Positions 11,040 to 22,415 of a stretch of DNA of 64,000 bases are shown here, piece by piece (positions within the stretch are counted from its first letter, which is position 1; each line of letters starts with the position of its first letter). Made by a program: the position numbers and the translations under genes. The notes under the pieces were generated by a model. It was not told where the DNA came from, did no database searches, and saw only the letters and a list, made by a program, of their open reading frames with translations. Source of the DNA: Streptomyces specialis (GTDB taxonomy: Bacteria; Actinomycetota; Actinomycetes; Streptomycetales; Streptomycetaceae); NCBI RefSeq assembly GCF_001493375.1, contig NZ_LN929893.1, forward strand, positions 231,284-295,283. Reading direction: 5' to 3'.

Positions 11040-11351
11040 GTGCGGAGCGCGTGGGAGCGGCCGGGGCTGCGCGAGGCCGCGGCGGAGAACGAACGGATCG
11101 TCGCCGCCGGGGAGTACACGGTGCCCGGCGGCGGCCGGGTGGAGATCGGCGCGGCGGTGGCGCGCGCCGCGGCCGGGCCCGCGCTGTTCGGGCCGGAGCC
11201 GGTGCCGGGGGTGCCGGCCGGGGGCGAGGCGCGCACGGCGGTCGAGGTGACCGGCGAGGACAGCCTGACCGCCGCGCGGCGGCTGGCCCGGGGCGGCGGC
11301 CCCCCGCCGACAGCCGGGCGGGGGTCCGGCGGACCGGGGGCGACGGCATGA
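11040..11351 (+). pseudogene. Truncated microbial-type PARG (TIGR02452-like)
   Basis: The first 80 residues match the N-terminal part of microbial poly(ADP-ribose) glycohydrolase / TIGR02452 proteins: LREAAAENERIVAAGEYTVP, GGRVEIGAAV, LFGPEPVP and TGEDSLTAARRLARGG. A full member runs about 270 aa; here the frame turns into Pro/Gly-rich sequence and stops after about 103 residues, before the GGG-containing catalytic macro-domain motif. GTG at 11040 is the start. The stop overlaps the ATG of the polyprenyl synthase (ATGA). It is a deletion remnant that may still serve as a coupling leader for the next gene. Confidence 0.65.
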
Positions 11352-12409
11352 CCACGCTCCCCGACACCGCCGCCGAGCAGCGCACCGCGCGGGAGGCGCT
11401 GCGCCGGGCCCGCGCGCTGCTCGACCCGGCGCTGCGCGACTGGGTACGGCGCCTGCCCGAGCCGATCGCGCGGGTCGCCTCGTACCACTTCGGCTGGACG
11501 GACAGCGCCGGCCGGCCCGACAACGCGCCCGCCGGCAAGGCGCTGCGGCCCGCCCTCGTCTTCCTTAGCGCCGAGGCGGTGGGAGCGCCGGCCGAGAGCG
11601 CCCTCGCCCCGGCCGTCGCCGTGGAGCTGGTGCACAACTTCTCGCTGCTCCACGACGACATCCTCGACGGCGACGCGACACGGCGTCACCGCGCCACCGC
11701 CTGGACGGTGTTCGGCTCCTCCAGCGCGCTCCTGGCGGGCGACGCGCTGCTCATCCACGCGGCCCGGGTGCTGACCGAGGAGGCCACGGCGGCCGGCACG
11801 GTCACCGGCGTCCGGTGGCTGGGCGACGCCACCACCCAGCTCATCGAGGGCGAGTACGCCGATCTCAGCTTCGAGGAGCGCGACCACGTCTCCCTCGCCG
11901 AGTGCCTGGGCATGGCGGAGCGCAAGACGGCCGAGCTGCTGGCCTGTTCGTGCGCGCTGGGGTCCCTGTGGGGCGGCGGCTCCCCCGACCGGACGGACGC
12001 GCTGCGGCGGTTCGGCACCCACCTGGGCATCGCGTTCCAGCTCGCCGACGACCTCCTCGGCATATGGGGCGATCCGGCGGTCACCGGCAAACCGGCCGGG
12101 GCCGACCTGACGGCCCGCAAGAAGTCCCTGCCGGTGGTCGCCGCCTTGGACTCCGGCACCGACGCCGGGCGCGAGCTGGCCGAGCTGTACGCCCGGCCGC
12201 CCGCCCCGGACGCCGCCGCGTCGGACCCGGCCGCGACGTCCCGGCTCGCCTCGCTCGTGGAACGGGCCGGTGGCCGGGCCTGGGCCGAGGAGACGGCCGA
12301 CGAGCAGGTGCGGCTGGCCCTGGACTGCCTGCGGGTCGCGGACATCGCGGACCCCGCCGCCGGAACGCTGGCCGCGCTCGCCCGGCACGCCTCGCGGCGC
12401 GACCGCTGA
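11348..12409 (+). CDS. Polyprenyl (geranylgeranyl-type) diphosphate synthase
   Basis: This trans-isoprenyl diphosphate synthase (353 aa) makes a prenyl diphosphate from IPP and an allylic primer. The first Asp-rich motif is LLHDDILDGDATRR (DDxxD) and the second is LADDLLGIWGD (DDxxG/D). GKALRPALVF and the QLIEGEYADL region are also typical. The ATG overlaps the stop of the PARG remnant. There are no terpene cyclase or phytoene synthase genes beside it, although a phytoene-desaturase-like flavoprotein lies about 5 kb away at 17543. Chain length cannot be set by eye. Confidence 0.9.
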   Translation: MTTLPDTAAEQRTAREALRRARALLDPALRDWVRRLPEPIARVASYHFGWTDSAGRPDNAPAGKALRPALVFLSAEAVGAPAESALAPAVAVELVHNFSLLHDDILDGDATRRHRATAWTVFGSSSALLAGDALLIHAARVLTEEATAAGTVTGVRWLGDATTQLIEGEYADLSFEERDHVSLAECLGMAERKTAELLACSCALGSLWGGGSPDRTDALRRFGTHLGIAFQLADDLLGIWGDPAVTGKPAGADLTARKKSLPVVAALDSGTDAGRELAELYARPPAPDAAASDPAATSRLASLVERAGGRAWAEETADEQVRLALDCLRVADIADPAAGTLAALARHASRRDR

Positions 12410-12413
12410 GAGA

Positions 12414-12444
12414 CCGCCCGGGCGCGGCCGGTCCGCCCGGGCGG
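12414..12444. terminator. Convergent GC-rich hairpin
   Basis: An 11-bp perfect stem (CCGCCCGGGCG / CGCCCGGGCGG) with a nine-base loop lies between the convergent polyprenyl synthase and argR stops. It is a likely bidirectional terminator; there is no T-tract, as is common in Streptomyces. Confidence 0.65.
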
Positions 12445-12445
12445 C

Positions 12446-13006
12446 TCAGTCCTCGTCGTCCTCCGGGTGCTCCTTCCCCTTCTGGGCCAGGCGCAGCAGA
12501 TGGTCCGCCAGGGACTGGCCCCCGCTCGGGTCCCTGCTGATCAGCAGCAGGGTGTCGTCGCCGGCGATGGTGCCCAGGATGTCGTGCACCTCCGCCTGGT
12601 CGATGGCGGAGGCGAGGAACTGGGCGGCCCCCGGCGGGGTGCGCAGGACCACCAGGTTCGCCGACGCCTCCGCCGAGATCAGCAGCTCCCCCGCCAGCCG
12701 GGCCATCCGCTCCTCCTTGGCGGACTCGCCCAGCGGCACCCGGGGGGTGCGGAACCCGCCCTCGCTGGGGACGGCGTAGATCAGCTCGCCCCCGGTGTTG
12801 CGGATCTTGACCGCGCCCAGCTCGTCGAGGTCGCGGCTGAGCGTCGCCTGCGTGACGTTCAGCCCGTCGTCGGCGAGCAGCTTCGCCAACTGGCTCTGGG
12901 ACCGCACCGGCTGTCTGTTCAGGATCTCGACGATCCGGCGGTGCCGGGCCGTCCGCGTCTGGGGCACGGCCGGGCCGTTCCCGGCCGGGTGCCGCTCGTC
13001 CGTCAT
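12446..13006 (-). CDS. argR: Arginine repressor
   Basis: ArgR senses arginine and represses arg operons through ARG boxes. The 186-aa protein has the winged HTH ([38 protein letters not shown]) and the C-terminal hexamerisation/arginine-binding part with [13 protein letters not shown]. The acidic tail (EHPEDDED) is usual in Streptomyces. It starts 16 bases after argD and is the last gene of argC-J-B-D-R. Confidence 0.96.
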   Translation of the reverse strand: MTDERHPAGNGPAVPQTRTARHRRIVEILNRQPVRSQSQLAKLLADDGLNVTQATLSRDLDELGAVKIRNTGGELIYAVPSEGGFRTPRVPLGESAKEERMARLAGELLISAEASANLVVLRTPPGAAQFLASAIDQAEVHDILGTIAGDDTLLLISRDPSGGQSLADHLLRLAQKGKEHPEDDED

Positions 13007-13022
13007 GCTCTCTCCCCGTTGG

Positions 13023-14249
13023 TCATCGTTCTCCGGCCGACGTGTCCACGGTGTCGAGAACGCCGGGGAGTGCCGCGAGGAAGGCGTCCACCTCCTCGTC
13101 GCCCACGATCAGCGGCGGGGCCAGCCGCACCACGTCGGGGGCGACGGCGTTCACCAGCAGTCCGGCGTCCTGAGCCGCCTGCTGCACGCGCGGCGCCAGG
13201 GGCTCGGTGAGCACGATACCGAGCAGTAGCCCGGCGCCCCTGACCCGGTCGACGAGTGGGTGGCCCAGCCGCCAGATCCCGTCCCGCAGCCGCTCGCCCG
13301 CCTCCTTGACCCGCTGGAGCAGGTCCTCGGACTCGATGGTGTCCAGCACGGCGAGCGCGGCGGCGCACGACACGGGGTTGCCGCCGAAGGTGGAGCCGTG
13401 GGCCCCGGGCGTCAGCAGCTCCGCCGCCTCGCCGAACGCCATGGTCGCGCCGATCGGCAGGCCCCCCGCCAGGCCCTTGGCGAGGGTCACCACATCGGCC
13501 TCGACGCCCTGCGCCTGACCGGCGAACCAGTGGCCGGTCCGCCCGATGCCGGTCTGCACCTCGTCCAGGACCAGCAGCGTGCCGGTGGCGCGGGTGATCG
13601 CCCGGGCCTCCGCGAGATAGCCCTCCGGCGGGACGACCACGCCGTTCTCGCCCTGGATCGGCTCCAGGACGACCAGCGCGGTGTCCGTGGTGACGGCCGC
13701 GCGCAGCGCGTCGGCGTCGCCGTAGGGGACGTGGGTGACATCGCCGGGCAGCGGCAGGAAGCCCTCCTGCTTCTTCGGCTGCCCGGTCAGGGCGAGGGCG
13801 CCGACGGTGCGGCCGTGGAAGCCGCCGTGGGTGGCGACCATGTGCCGCCGGCCGGTGAGCCGGCCGATCTTGAACGCGGCCTCGACGGCCTCGGTGCCGG
13901 AGTTGCACAGGAAGACCCGTCCCGGCCGGCCGGCCAGGGCGAGGAGCCGCTCGGCGAGGGCGACGGGCGGCTCGGCCCCGAAGAGGTTGGAGACGTGGCC
14001 CAGGAGGGCGACCTGATCGGAGACGGCGCGCACCACGGCCGGGTGGCCGGTGCCGAGGGAGTTGACGGCGATGCCGCCGACGAAGTCCAGGTACTCCTTG
14101 CCGTCCGCGTCCCACATCCGGGCGCCCTCGCCGTGGGTGAGGGGGACGCGGGGGGTGCCGTAGTTGTCCATAAGGGCGTTCCGCCAGCGGGCGGTCAGCG
14201 CCGCGTTCCCCGTGGCGGGCGCGGTGGTCGGGGTGGTGTCGGCGTTCAT
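13023..14249 (-). CDS. argD: Acetylornithine aminotransferase
   Basis: This PLP enzyme turns N-acetylglutamate semialdehyde into N-acetylornithine using glutamate. The 408-aa protein shows [49 protein letters not shown] and the PLP-lysine region [16 protein letters not shown], then [10 protein letters not shown]. The start ATG at 14249 overlaps the argB stop (ATGA). Confidence 0.96.
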   Translation of the reverse strand: MNADTTPTTAPATGNAALTARWRNALMDNYGTPRVPLTHGEGARMWDADGKEYLDFVGGIAVNSLGTGHPAVVRAVSDQVALLGHVSNLFGAEPPVALAERLLALAGRPGRVFLCNSGTEAVEAAFKIGRLTGRRHMVATHGGFHGRTVGALALTGQPKKQEGFLPLPGDVTHVPYGDADALRAAVTTDTALVVLEPIQGENGVVVPPEGYLAEARAITRATGTLLVLDEVQTGIGRTGHWFAGQAQGVEADVVTLAKGLAGGLPIGATMAFGEAAELLTPGAHGSTFGGNPVSCAAALAVLDTIESEDLLQRVKEAGERLRDGIWRLGHPLVDRVRGAGLLLGIVLTEPLAPRVQQAAQDAGLLVNAVAPDVVRLAPPLIVGDEEVDAFLAALPGVLDTVDTSAGER

Positions 14250-15199
14250 GTCGGCTCTCCCTTACCGGCCTCGTCCGGGACGACCATCGTCCCGATTCCC
14301 TCGTCGGTGAAGATCTCCAGCAGGATGGAGTGCGGCACCCGCCCGTCGATGACGCGGGCGGTCCGCACACCGTTGCGGACGGCGTGCAGGCAGCCCTCCA
14401 TCTTCGGCACCATGCCGCTGGCCAGGTCGGGCAGCAGCTTCTCCAGCTCGCTCTCCGTCAGCCGGCTGATCACCTCGTCGCTGGCCGGCCAGTCGGCGTA
14501 CAGGCCCTCGACGTCCGTCAGCACCATGAGCGTCTCGGCGCCGAGCGCGGCGGCGAGCGCGGCGGCGGCGGTGTCGGCGTTGACGTTGTACACGTGGCCG
14601 TCGTCGGCGCTGCGCGCGATGGAGGAGATGACCGGGATGCGGCCGTCGTCCAGCAGCGCCTCCACGGCGCCCGGCTCGATGCCGGTGATGTCGCCGACGC
14701 GGCCGAGGTCGACACGTTCGCCGTCCACGGTGGCGAACCGCTTGGTCGCCGACATCAGGTGCGCGTCCTCGCCGGTCATGCCGACGGCGAACGGGCCGTG
14801 GGCGTTGAGCAGGCCGACGAGTTCGCGCTGCACCTGACCGGCCAGCACCATCCGGACCACGTCCATGGTCTCGGGGGTGGTGACCCGCAGGCCCGCCTTG
14901 AACTCGGAGGTGAGGCCGAGGCGTTCGAGCTGTGCGGTGATCTGCGGCCCGCCGCCGTGCACCACGACCGGGCGGAGCCCGGCATGGCGGAGGAAGACGA
15001 CGTCCTGGGCGAACGCGGCCTTCAGCGCGTCGTCCACCATGGCGTTCCCGCCGAACTTGATGACGACGGTCTTCCCGTGGTGGCGGGTCAGCCAGGGCAG
15101 GGCCTCGATGAGGATGCGCGCCTTGGGCAGGGCGGTGTGCCTGCGGGTGGGCGACGTGGAGGTGGGCGGCACGGGTCCCGATGCGTGATTGTCCGTCAT
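14246..15199 (-). CDS. argB: Acetylglutamate kinase
   Basis: ArgB phosphorylates N-acetylglutamate, the second and often feedback-controlled step. The 317-aa protein has the amino-acid kinase signatures [42 protein letters not shown] and [12 protein letters not shown]. Residues 1-30 are a non-conserved Pro/Thr-rich extension ([15 protein letters not shown]), so translation could also begin further in. It lies 39 bases after argJ. Confidence 0.96.
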   Translation of the reverse strand: MTDNHASGPVPPTSTSPTRRHTALPKARILIEALPWLTRHHGKTVVIKFGGNAMVDDALKAAFAQDVVFLRHAGLRPVVVHGGGPQITAQLERLGLTSEFKAGLRVTTPETMDVVRMVLAGQVQRELVGLLNAHGPFAVGMTGEDAHLMSATKRFATVDGERVDLGRVGDITGIEPGAVEALLDDGRIPVISSIARSADDGHVYNVNADTAAAALAAALGAETLMVLTDVEGLYADWPASDEVISRLTESELEKLLPDLASGMVPKMEGCLHAVRNGVRTARVIDGRVPHSILLEIFTDEGIGTMVVPDEAGKGEPT

Positions 15200-15238
15200 G
15201 ACCGGCTTTCGCTTCTCGGCTCGTCGGAAGGAGGGTCG

Positions 15239-17478
<2,240 letters not shown>

Positions 17479-17542
17479 CGCCACGCGGGGAAGCGGGCGT
17501 ATACGTATCCGGCACGCGCCGGGCGGGCTTTCCGCCCGGCGT

Positions 17543-18961
17543 TCAGTGGCGGACGCCGAGGGCGCGCAGGGCGGACAGGGCCGCGTTGTGGCCGCTCATG
17601 CAGTGGGCCCCGGCGCCGGGCGGGGTGGCCGCCGAGCAGAGGTACACGCCGGGGACCCCGGTGCGGTACGGGTCGAGGGCGAGGCGCGGGCGCATGGTGA
17701 GCTGGAGCGGGGTGTTGGCGCCGCCGACGATGTCGCCGCCCACGTAGTTGGCGTTGTACCGCTCCAGCTCGGCGGTGGACATGGCGTCGGTCGCGACGAT
17801 CCGCTCCCGGGTGCCGGGGGCGAACCGTTCGAACTGGGCGAGCATCGCCTCCGTCGCGTCGCCGGTCCAGCCGTGCGGCACGTGCGCGTAGGCCGAGACG
17901 GGATGGATGTCGCCCGAGGAACGGCCGGGGTCGGCCAGGTACTGCTGGGAGACCAGCATGAACGGCCGCTCGGGCATCCGCCCCCGGCTCATCTCCGCCT
18001 CCGCCCGCGCCACCTGCTCGAACGTGCCGCCCAGGTGGAGGGTGCCCGCGCGGCGGCACGCCTCGTCGCGCCAGGGCACGCCGCCCTCGACCGCGAGGTC
18101 GAGCTTGAACGCGCCGGGCCCCTGCCGGAAGCGGGTGTACGCGCGGCGGACGCGCGGCGGCAGGCGGTCGCCGACCACCCCGGCGGCGGCGGCCGGGGCG
18201 AGATCCAGCAGCACCGCCCCGGCCGGCGGCAGCTCGTCGAGGGAACGGACCCGCACCCCCGTCTCCACCCGCCCGCCGGCCTCGGTCAGCATCGCGGCCA
18301 GCGCGTCGGCGATGGCCCGCGGGCCGCCCCGGGCGACCGGCCACCCGAACCGGTGCCCGGCGGCGATGATCATCAGCCCGACCGAGGCGCCGACCGGCTG
18401 CTCCAGCGGCCCGAACAGGTGCGCCGCCACCCCGCCGAACAGCGCCCGCGCCCGCGCGGTGCGGAAGCGGCGGGCGACCAGCGTCGCGGGCTGGAGCGCC
18501 CGCAGCCCGAACCGGGCCATGCGCACCGGATGCCGGGGAACCTTCAGCATCGGCCGCATCACCTCGTCGGTGATCGCCTCGGCGTCGGCGGCCAGCGGCC
18601 CGAACAGCCGCCGCCAGGCCGGGCCGTCCTCGCCGAGCCCCGCCGCCGTCTCCTCCACCGACCGGTACAGCGCCCCGGCGCCCTCCCCGTCCAGCGGGTG
18701 CGCCAGGTCGATCTCGGGCCAGGCCCACTCCAGGCCGTACCGCTTCAGGTCGAGCGAGCGGAGGAACGGCGATCCGGCGCCCATGATGTGCGTCGAGGAG
18801 CAGTGGTCGAACAGCACGCCCGGCACGGTCAGTTCACCGCTGCGCGTGCCGCCGCCGATCTCGTCGGCCGCCTCCAGCACGGTCACCCGCAGGCCGTGCC
18901 GCGCCAGCGTGACGGCGGCGGCCAGCCCGTTGGGACCGGCCCCCACCACGATCGCTTCGTC
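17543..18961 (-). CDS. Phytoene-desaturase-like FAD oxidoreductase, 5' end lost
   Basis: This is an NAD(P)/FAD-dependent oxidoreductase of the amine-oxidase/phytoene-desaturase superfamily. It has the ADP-binding loop DEAIVVGAGPNGLAAAVTLA, then VLEAADEIGGGTRSGEL, and the C-terminal FAD motif GVYLCSAATPPGAGAHCMSG. About 473 residues are present. The real sequence begins with DEAIVVG; immediately before it is Nextera adapter, so the start codon is gone or just missing. In some Streptomyces such proteins are annotated as carotenoid-related, but no other carotenoid gene is adjacent. The function is unproven. Confidence 0.85.
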   Translation of the reverse strand, partial: DEAIVVGAGPNGLAAAVTLARHGLRVTVLEAADEIGGGTRSGELTVPGVLFDHCSSTHIMGAGSPFLRSLDLKRYGLEWAWPEIDLAHPLDGEGAGALYRSVEETAAGLGEDGPAWRRLFGPLAADAEAITDEVMRPMLKVPRHPVRMARFGLRALQPATLVARRFRTARARALFGGVAAHLFGPLEQPVGASVGLMIIAAGHRFGWPVARGGPRAIADALAAMLTEAGGRVETGVRVRSLDELPPAGAVLLDLAPAAAAGVVGDRLPPRVRRAYTRFRQGPGAFKLDLAVEGGVPWRDEACRRAGTLHLGGTFEQVARAEAEMSRGRMPERPFMLVSQQYLADPGRSSGDIHPVSAYAHVPHGWTGDATEAMLAQFERFAPGTRERIVATDAMSTAELERYNANYVGGDIVGGANTPLQLTMRPRLALDPYRTGVPGVYLCSAATPPGAGAHCMSGHNAALSALRALGVRH

Positions 18962-19117
18962 CCAGTATCTTATACACACCTGCGCCACCCGGCGACTAGA
19001 TGAGAGCGACATCAGTAGGTCACCGCAGGTCCTAATACGAAAACAAGCAGTAGATGACACTACATGACAGCGCAACACAGTCAGTCCGGACTCCCGGGCG
19101 GGTGACGCGCGTTGACC
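18962..19117. other. Adapter-derived assembly artefact
   Basis: Bases 18963-18995 read as a slightly corrupted Nextera mosaic end and read-1 adapter (compare CAGTATCTTATACACACCTG with CTGTCTCTTATACACATCT), followed by a degraded P5-like tail. GC content drops sharply. Genomic sequence resumes by about 19090-19117. This is read-through sequence built into the assembly, not biology. Confidence 0.85.
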
Positions 19118-19678
19118 TCAACCAAGGCACAGGCTCCAGCGTCCGCGGCAGCCGTTGAGGCTGACCACGGACAGCGGGTGCACCTCGGTGCGCCAGTACG
19201 ACTGCGGGGGCGCCTTGAGCGCGTAGAGCATGGCCGCGCGGATCACCGAGGACTCGGTGACGGCGACGATCCGCCCGTCGCCCTCGACCGGCCGGGTGTC
19301 CAGCCAGGCGCCGATCCGGGAGACGAAGGCCAGCAGCGGCTCCCCGCCGTGCGGCGCCGAGCGGGGGTCGGCCAGCCAGGCGTCCACGGCCGCCGGCTCA
19401 CGGACGGCGGCCTCGCGCAGGGTCATGCCCCGCCACCGCCCCATGTCGCATTCGCGCAGCGCCACCTGGACCAGCGGGGCGAGCCCGAGGGCGTCGCCGG
19501 TCTGCCTGCTGGCAAGCGTCGGCGAGCAGTAACGGAGTTCGGCGGCGGCCAGCGGCAACAGCGCCGGAATGACGCGCTCCAGGGCTTGCCAGTCGGCGAG
19601 GTCCAGCGGCCGGTCGTCACCGAAACGCGCGTCGGGGACCGGCGTGCCGCGGGCCGCGGCGATCAGCGTGACCAGCAT
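19118..19678 (-). CDS. Histidine-phosphatase-fold protein, catalytic His residues absent
   Basis: The 186-aa protein aligns with the phosphoglycerate-mutase-like histidine phosphatase family: MLVTLIAAARGTP, ARFGDDRPLDLADW, ELRYCSPTLASRQTGDAL, ALRECDMGRWRGMTL, HGGEPLLAFVSRIG and IVAVTESSVIRAAMLYAL. The RHG motif reads ARG and the second catalytic His, usually VTH, is VTE. Both catalytic histidines are therefore replaced, while the fold and the Arg positions remain. It is probably a non-catalytic or altered-activity homologue. ATG at 19678 is where homology begins. Its stop falls just at the artefact edge. Confidence 0.75.
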   Translation of the reverse strand: MLVTLIAAARGTPVPDARFGDDRPLDLADWQALERVIPALLPLAAAELRYCSPTLASRQTGDALGLAPLVQVALRECDMGRWRGMTLREAAVREPAAVDAWLADPRSAPHGGEPLLAFVSRIGAWLDTRPVEGDGRIVAVTESSVIRAAMLYALKAPPQSYWRTEVHPLSVVSLNGCRGRWSLCLG

Positions 19679-19900
19679 GGCGCGATCGTACGAGCATGCG
19701 AATAGGAGCACCACTACCACGACGTAAACAGCCCGCCCGCCGCACACCCGGGGACGAGGGCGGAACGACACGTACCCTCACGGCCCCTCCCAACGCCCCT
19801 CACACCGCCCGCCTCCCGGGGCTGCCGCCCGCGCCGGGCGGCCGTACGGTGGAACAGGAGTGACGTGGACCACCACACGAGGCGACAGGAGGCACTCCTG
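19679..19900. other. Divergent intergenic region
   Basis: This 222-bp region separates the histidine-phosphatase-fold gene from the DUF1918 gene. It contains an AT-richer patch near 19690-19730 that could be a promoter. No gene is seen. Confidence 0.35.
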
Positions 19901-20098
19901 ATGCGAGCCAAGGCCGGCGACCGGGTCGTCACGCGTGGCAGGACCGTCGGGCAGGGCGACCGGGTGACCGAGATCGTGGAAGTGCTGGGCCGGGACGGCG
20001 CGCCGCCGTACCGGGTCCGCGCGGAGGACGGCCACGAGAGCGTGGTCTCCCCCGGTCCGGACTCGACCGTCTCCCCGTCCCGCGGGCGCCGCCGCTGA
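19901..20098 (+). CDS. DUF1918 domain protein
   Basis: This is a 65-aa protein with the DUF1918 pattern: MRAKAGDRVVTRGRTVGQGD, IVEVLGRDGAPPYRVRAEDG, HESVVSPGPDS. It is a small SH3-like barrel of unknown role, common as several copies in Streptomyces and often stress-responsive. The ATG at 19901 follows ACAGGAGGCACTCCTG, an excellent ribosome site. An upstream in-frame ATG at 19864 lacks a ribosome site. Confidence 0.88.
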   Translation: MRAKAGDRVVTRGRTVGQGDRVTEIVEVLGRDGAPPYRVRAEDGHESVVSPGPDSTVSPSRGRRR

Positions 20099-20181
20099 AC
20101 GGACGCCCCGCGTCGGCCCCGCCCCGGGGGCCGCGAAAACCGGTGGGACCACGGCGGGCCGTGCGCCTACGCTGCGCTGCC

Positions 20182-20613
20182 ATGGCCACTTCAACCGACG
20201 ACGGATACGAGATCTCGAACGACGCCGCCCGGATCGACTACGACCGCGTCCACCACTGGCTCACCACCGACACCTACTGGGCCCGGGGCCGCGACCGCGC
20301 CACCGTCGACCGGGCCGCCGGGGCGTCGCTCAACTTCGGGGTCTACGGCCCCGCCGGTGATCAGGTCGGCTACGCGCGGGTGGTCACCGACCTGGCGACG
20401 TTCGCCTGGGTCAGTGACGTGTACATCGACCGCGACCACCGCGGCCTGGGCCTGGGCGGCCGGCTGGCCGCCGCCATCCGCGACCACCTGGCGCCGTACC
20501 GGCTGAAGCGCGTGCTGCTGGCCACCCGGGACGCGCAGGAGGTATACGCCCGGGTCGGCTTCCAGCCCTACGACCAGCCCGAACAGATCATGGTCATGGG
20601 GTTCGCCCCCTGA
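20182..20613 (+). CDS. GNAT family N-acetyltransferase
   Basis: The 143-aa protein has the GNAT acetyl-CoA loop as YIDRDHRGLGLGGRLAAAI, preceded by LATFAWVSDV. After it come LLATRDAQEVYARVGFQP and the final QIMVMGF. It belongs to the common actinobacterial group beginning YEISNDAARIDYDRVHHWLT. The substrate is unknown. Its 3' end overlaps that of the convergent glycosyl hydrolase by 20 bases. Confidence 0.9.
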   Translation: MATSTDDGYEISNDAARIDYDRVHHWLTTDTYWARGRDRATVDRAAGASLNFGVYGPAGDQVGYARVVTDLATFAWVSDVYIDRDHRGLGLGGRLAAAIRDHLAPYRLKRVLLATRDAQEVYARVGFQPYDQPEQIMVMGFAP

Positions 20614-21880
20614 GCTGCCGGACCCCGCCGGGCCCGGCGGCCCGCGCCGTGCCGTCGTAGTGGTCGGCCACCACCCGCGACATCGCGCCGATCGGGTCGG
20701 AGACGACGTGGCTCGCGGAGTAGAAGACGTTGCCGCCGACCTGCGGATGCCCGTCGCACGGCGTCAGGGGGCGCGACAGTTCGGCCGGGTCCTGCCAGGC
20801 GGCGGGCTGCGCGGGGTCGCCCGCCTTGTACAGGGCCTCGCCGATGTACAGATCGACGCCGGTACCGTCGGCGACGTCCGCCCACCACGCGACCAGGGTC
20901 TCGTAGTCGGCCGCCTCGTACCCGATGTGCCAGTAGACCTGCGGGACGACGTAGTCCAGCCAGCCCTCCCTGACCCAGGTCCGGGTGTCCGCGTACAGGT
21001 CGTCGTAGGTCTCGACCCCGGCCCGGGTGTCCGAGCCCAGCGGGTCCGTCCCCTTGTTGCGCCAGACCGCGAACGGGCTCACGCCGAACGGCAGCCCCGG
21101 CTTCGCCGCCCGCACCCGCTCCCGCATCTCCTTCACCAGCAGGTCGATGTTGTGCCGCCGCCAGTCGCCCCGGTCGTCGAAGTCCCCGCCGTACTCCTCG
21201 AACGCGTCGTCGTCGTCGAACTCCTCGCCCGCCACCGGATACGGGTAGAAGTAGTCGTCCCAGTGCACGCCGTCGATCGCGTAGGTCTCCACCGCGTCCG
21301 CCATCGCGTCCTGGACGAACGCCCGCACCTCGGGAATCCCCGGGTTGTAGTACAGCCGCCCGCCGTAGGGCACCACCCACTCCGGGTGCCGCCGCGCCGG
21401 GTGGTCCTCGGTCAGCCGGTCCGGGTCGTCGTGCGTGGCGACGCGGTACGGGTTGAACCAGGCGTGCAGCGCCAGCCCGCGCGCGTGCGCCTCGCGGACC
21501 GCCACGTCCAGCGGATCCCAGCCGGGGTCACGCCCCTGCACCCCGGTGAGCCACTCCGACCACGGCTCGTACGGCGACGGCCAGAGCGCGTCCGCGGTCG
21601 GCCGCACCTGGAAGAACACGGTGGTGAGCTTTCTCTCGACCGCCGCGTCCAGCAGCGCGACCAGCTCGGCGCGGCCCTCGTCCGGCGAGAGGCCGGGCTT
21701 GTCCGGCCAGTCGATGTTCGCCACCGTCGCGATCCACATGCCGCGCATGCCGGCCGCGCCGCCCACCGGCTCCGGCCGCCCGGACCGCGACGCGGACGCC
21801 GACGCCTGGCTGAGCGTGAGCGCTCCGGCGACCGTGCCCACGGCGGCGAAGGCCAGGCTCCTGCGGCTGATCCGTCCCAT
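20594..21880 (-). CDS. Tat-exported GH10-like (DUF187) glycosyl hydrolase
   Basis: This secreted protein of the YngK/DUF187 (glycosyl hydrolase-like 10) family probably acts on cell-wall or exopolysaccharide glycans. The 428-aa chain starts MGRISRRSLAFAAVG, a twin-arginine signal, and a hydrophobic stretch ending ASASAS. Then come RGMWIATVANIDWPDKPGL, TVFFQVRPTADALW, HAWFNPYRVA, GIPEVRAFVQ and IDGVHWDDYFYPYP, the family blocks around the presumed acidic catalytic site. The tatA and tatC genes lie in the same window. The ATG at 21880 is fixed by the signal. Confidence 0.9.
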   Translation of the reverse strand: MGRISRRSLAFAAVGTVAGALTLSQASASASRSGRPEPVGGAAGMRGMWIATVANIDWPDKPGLSPDEGRAELVALLDAAVERKLTTVFFQVRPTADALWPSPYEPWSEWLTGVQGRDPGWDPLDVAVREAHARGLALHAWFNPYRVATHDDPDRLTEDHPARRHPEWVVPYGGRLYYNPGIPEVRAFVQDAMADAVETYAIDGVHWDDYFYPYPVAGEEFDDDDAFEEYGGDFDDRGDWRRHNIDLLVKEMRERVRAAKPGLPFGVSPFAVWRNKGTDPLGSDTRAGVETYDDLYADTRTWVREGWLDYVVPQVYWHIGYEAADYETLVAWWADVADGTGVDLYIGEALYKAGDPAQPAAWQDPAELSRPLTPCDGHPQVGGNVFYSASHVVSDPIGAMSRVVADHYDGTARAAGPGGVRQLRGRTP

Positions 21881-22235
21881 GATCGACCCCCTGCCGTACC
21901 TCTTTGTCACACATGCCCGGCACAGCGTGACGAATCTCCCCCCGTTACGCTTCCGTGACACGCCGTACGGCGGGAGCCCCGGCCAGTAAACACCACCGCC
22001 CCCCACACCCCCCGGCTCCCGTTCCACCCGCCGCCGGACGGGCCGGGTTCACCTCGCCGGGCCATACGAAGCCGGCGGACTGGTACTCAGCGAACCGCCG
22101 CACACCACGCACAGCGCCCGCCACCAGCCCAGCCACCGAAACCCCAACCCGTACGACGACCCGCCAAAACGCCCGCTTGCCCGACGCGGACCCCCTCTCC
22201 ACGGACCTTCGCTCCCGGCACTCCCCAACACCGGA
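21881..22235. other. Intergenic region upstream of GH gene, no gene seen
   Basis: About 350 bases of fairly ordinary sequence without a convincing ORF. The first 80 bases should contain the GH promoter. Towards 22200 it approaches adapter sequence, so its genomic origin is less certain there. Confidence 0.4.
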
Positions 22236-22400
<165 letters not shown>

Positions 22401-22415
22401 ACATGGGGCCGTCCG

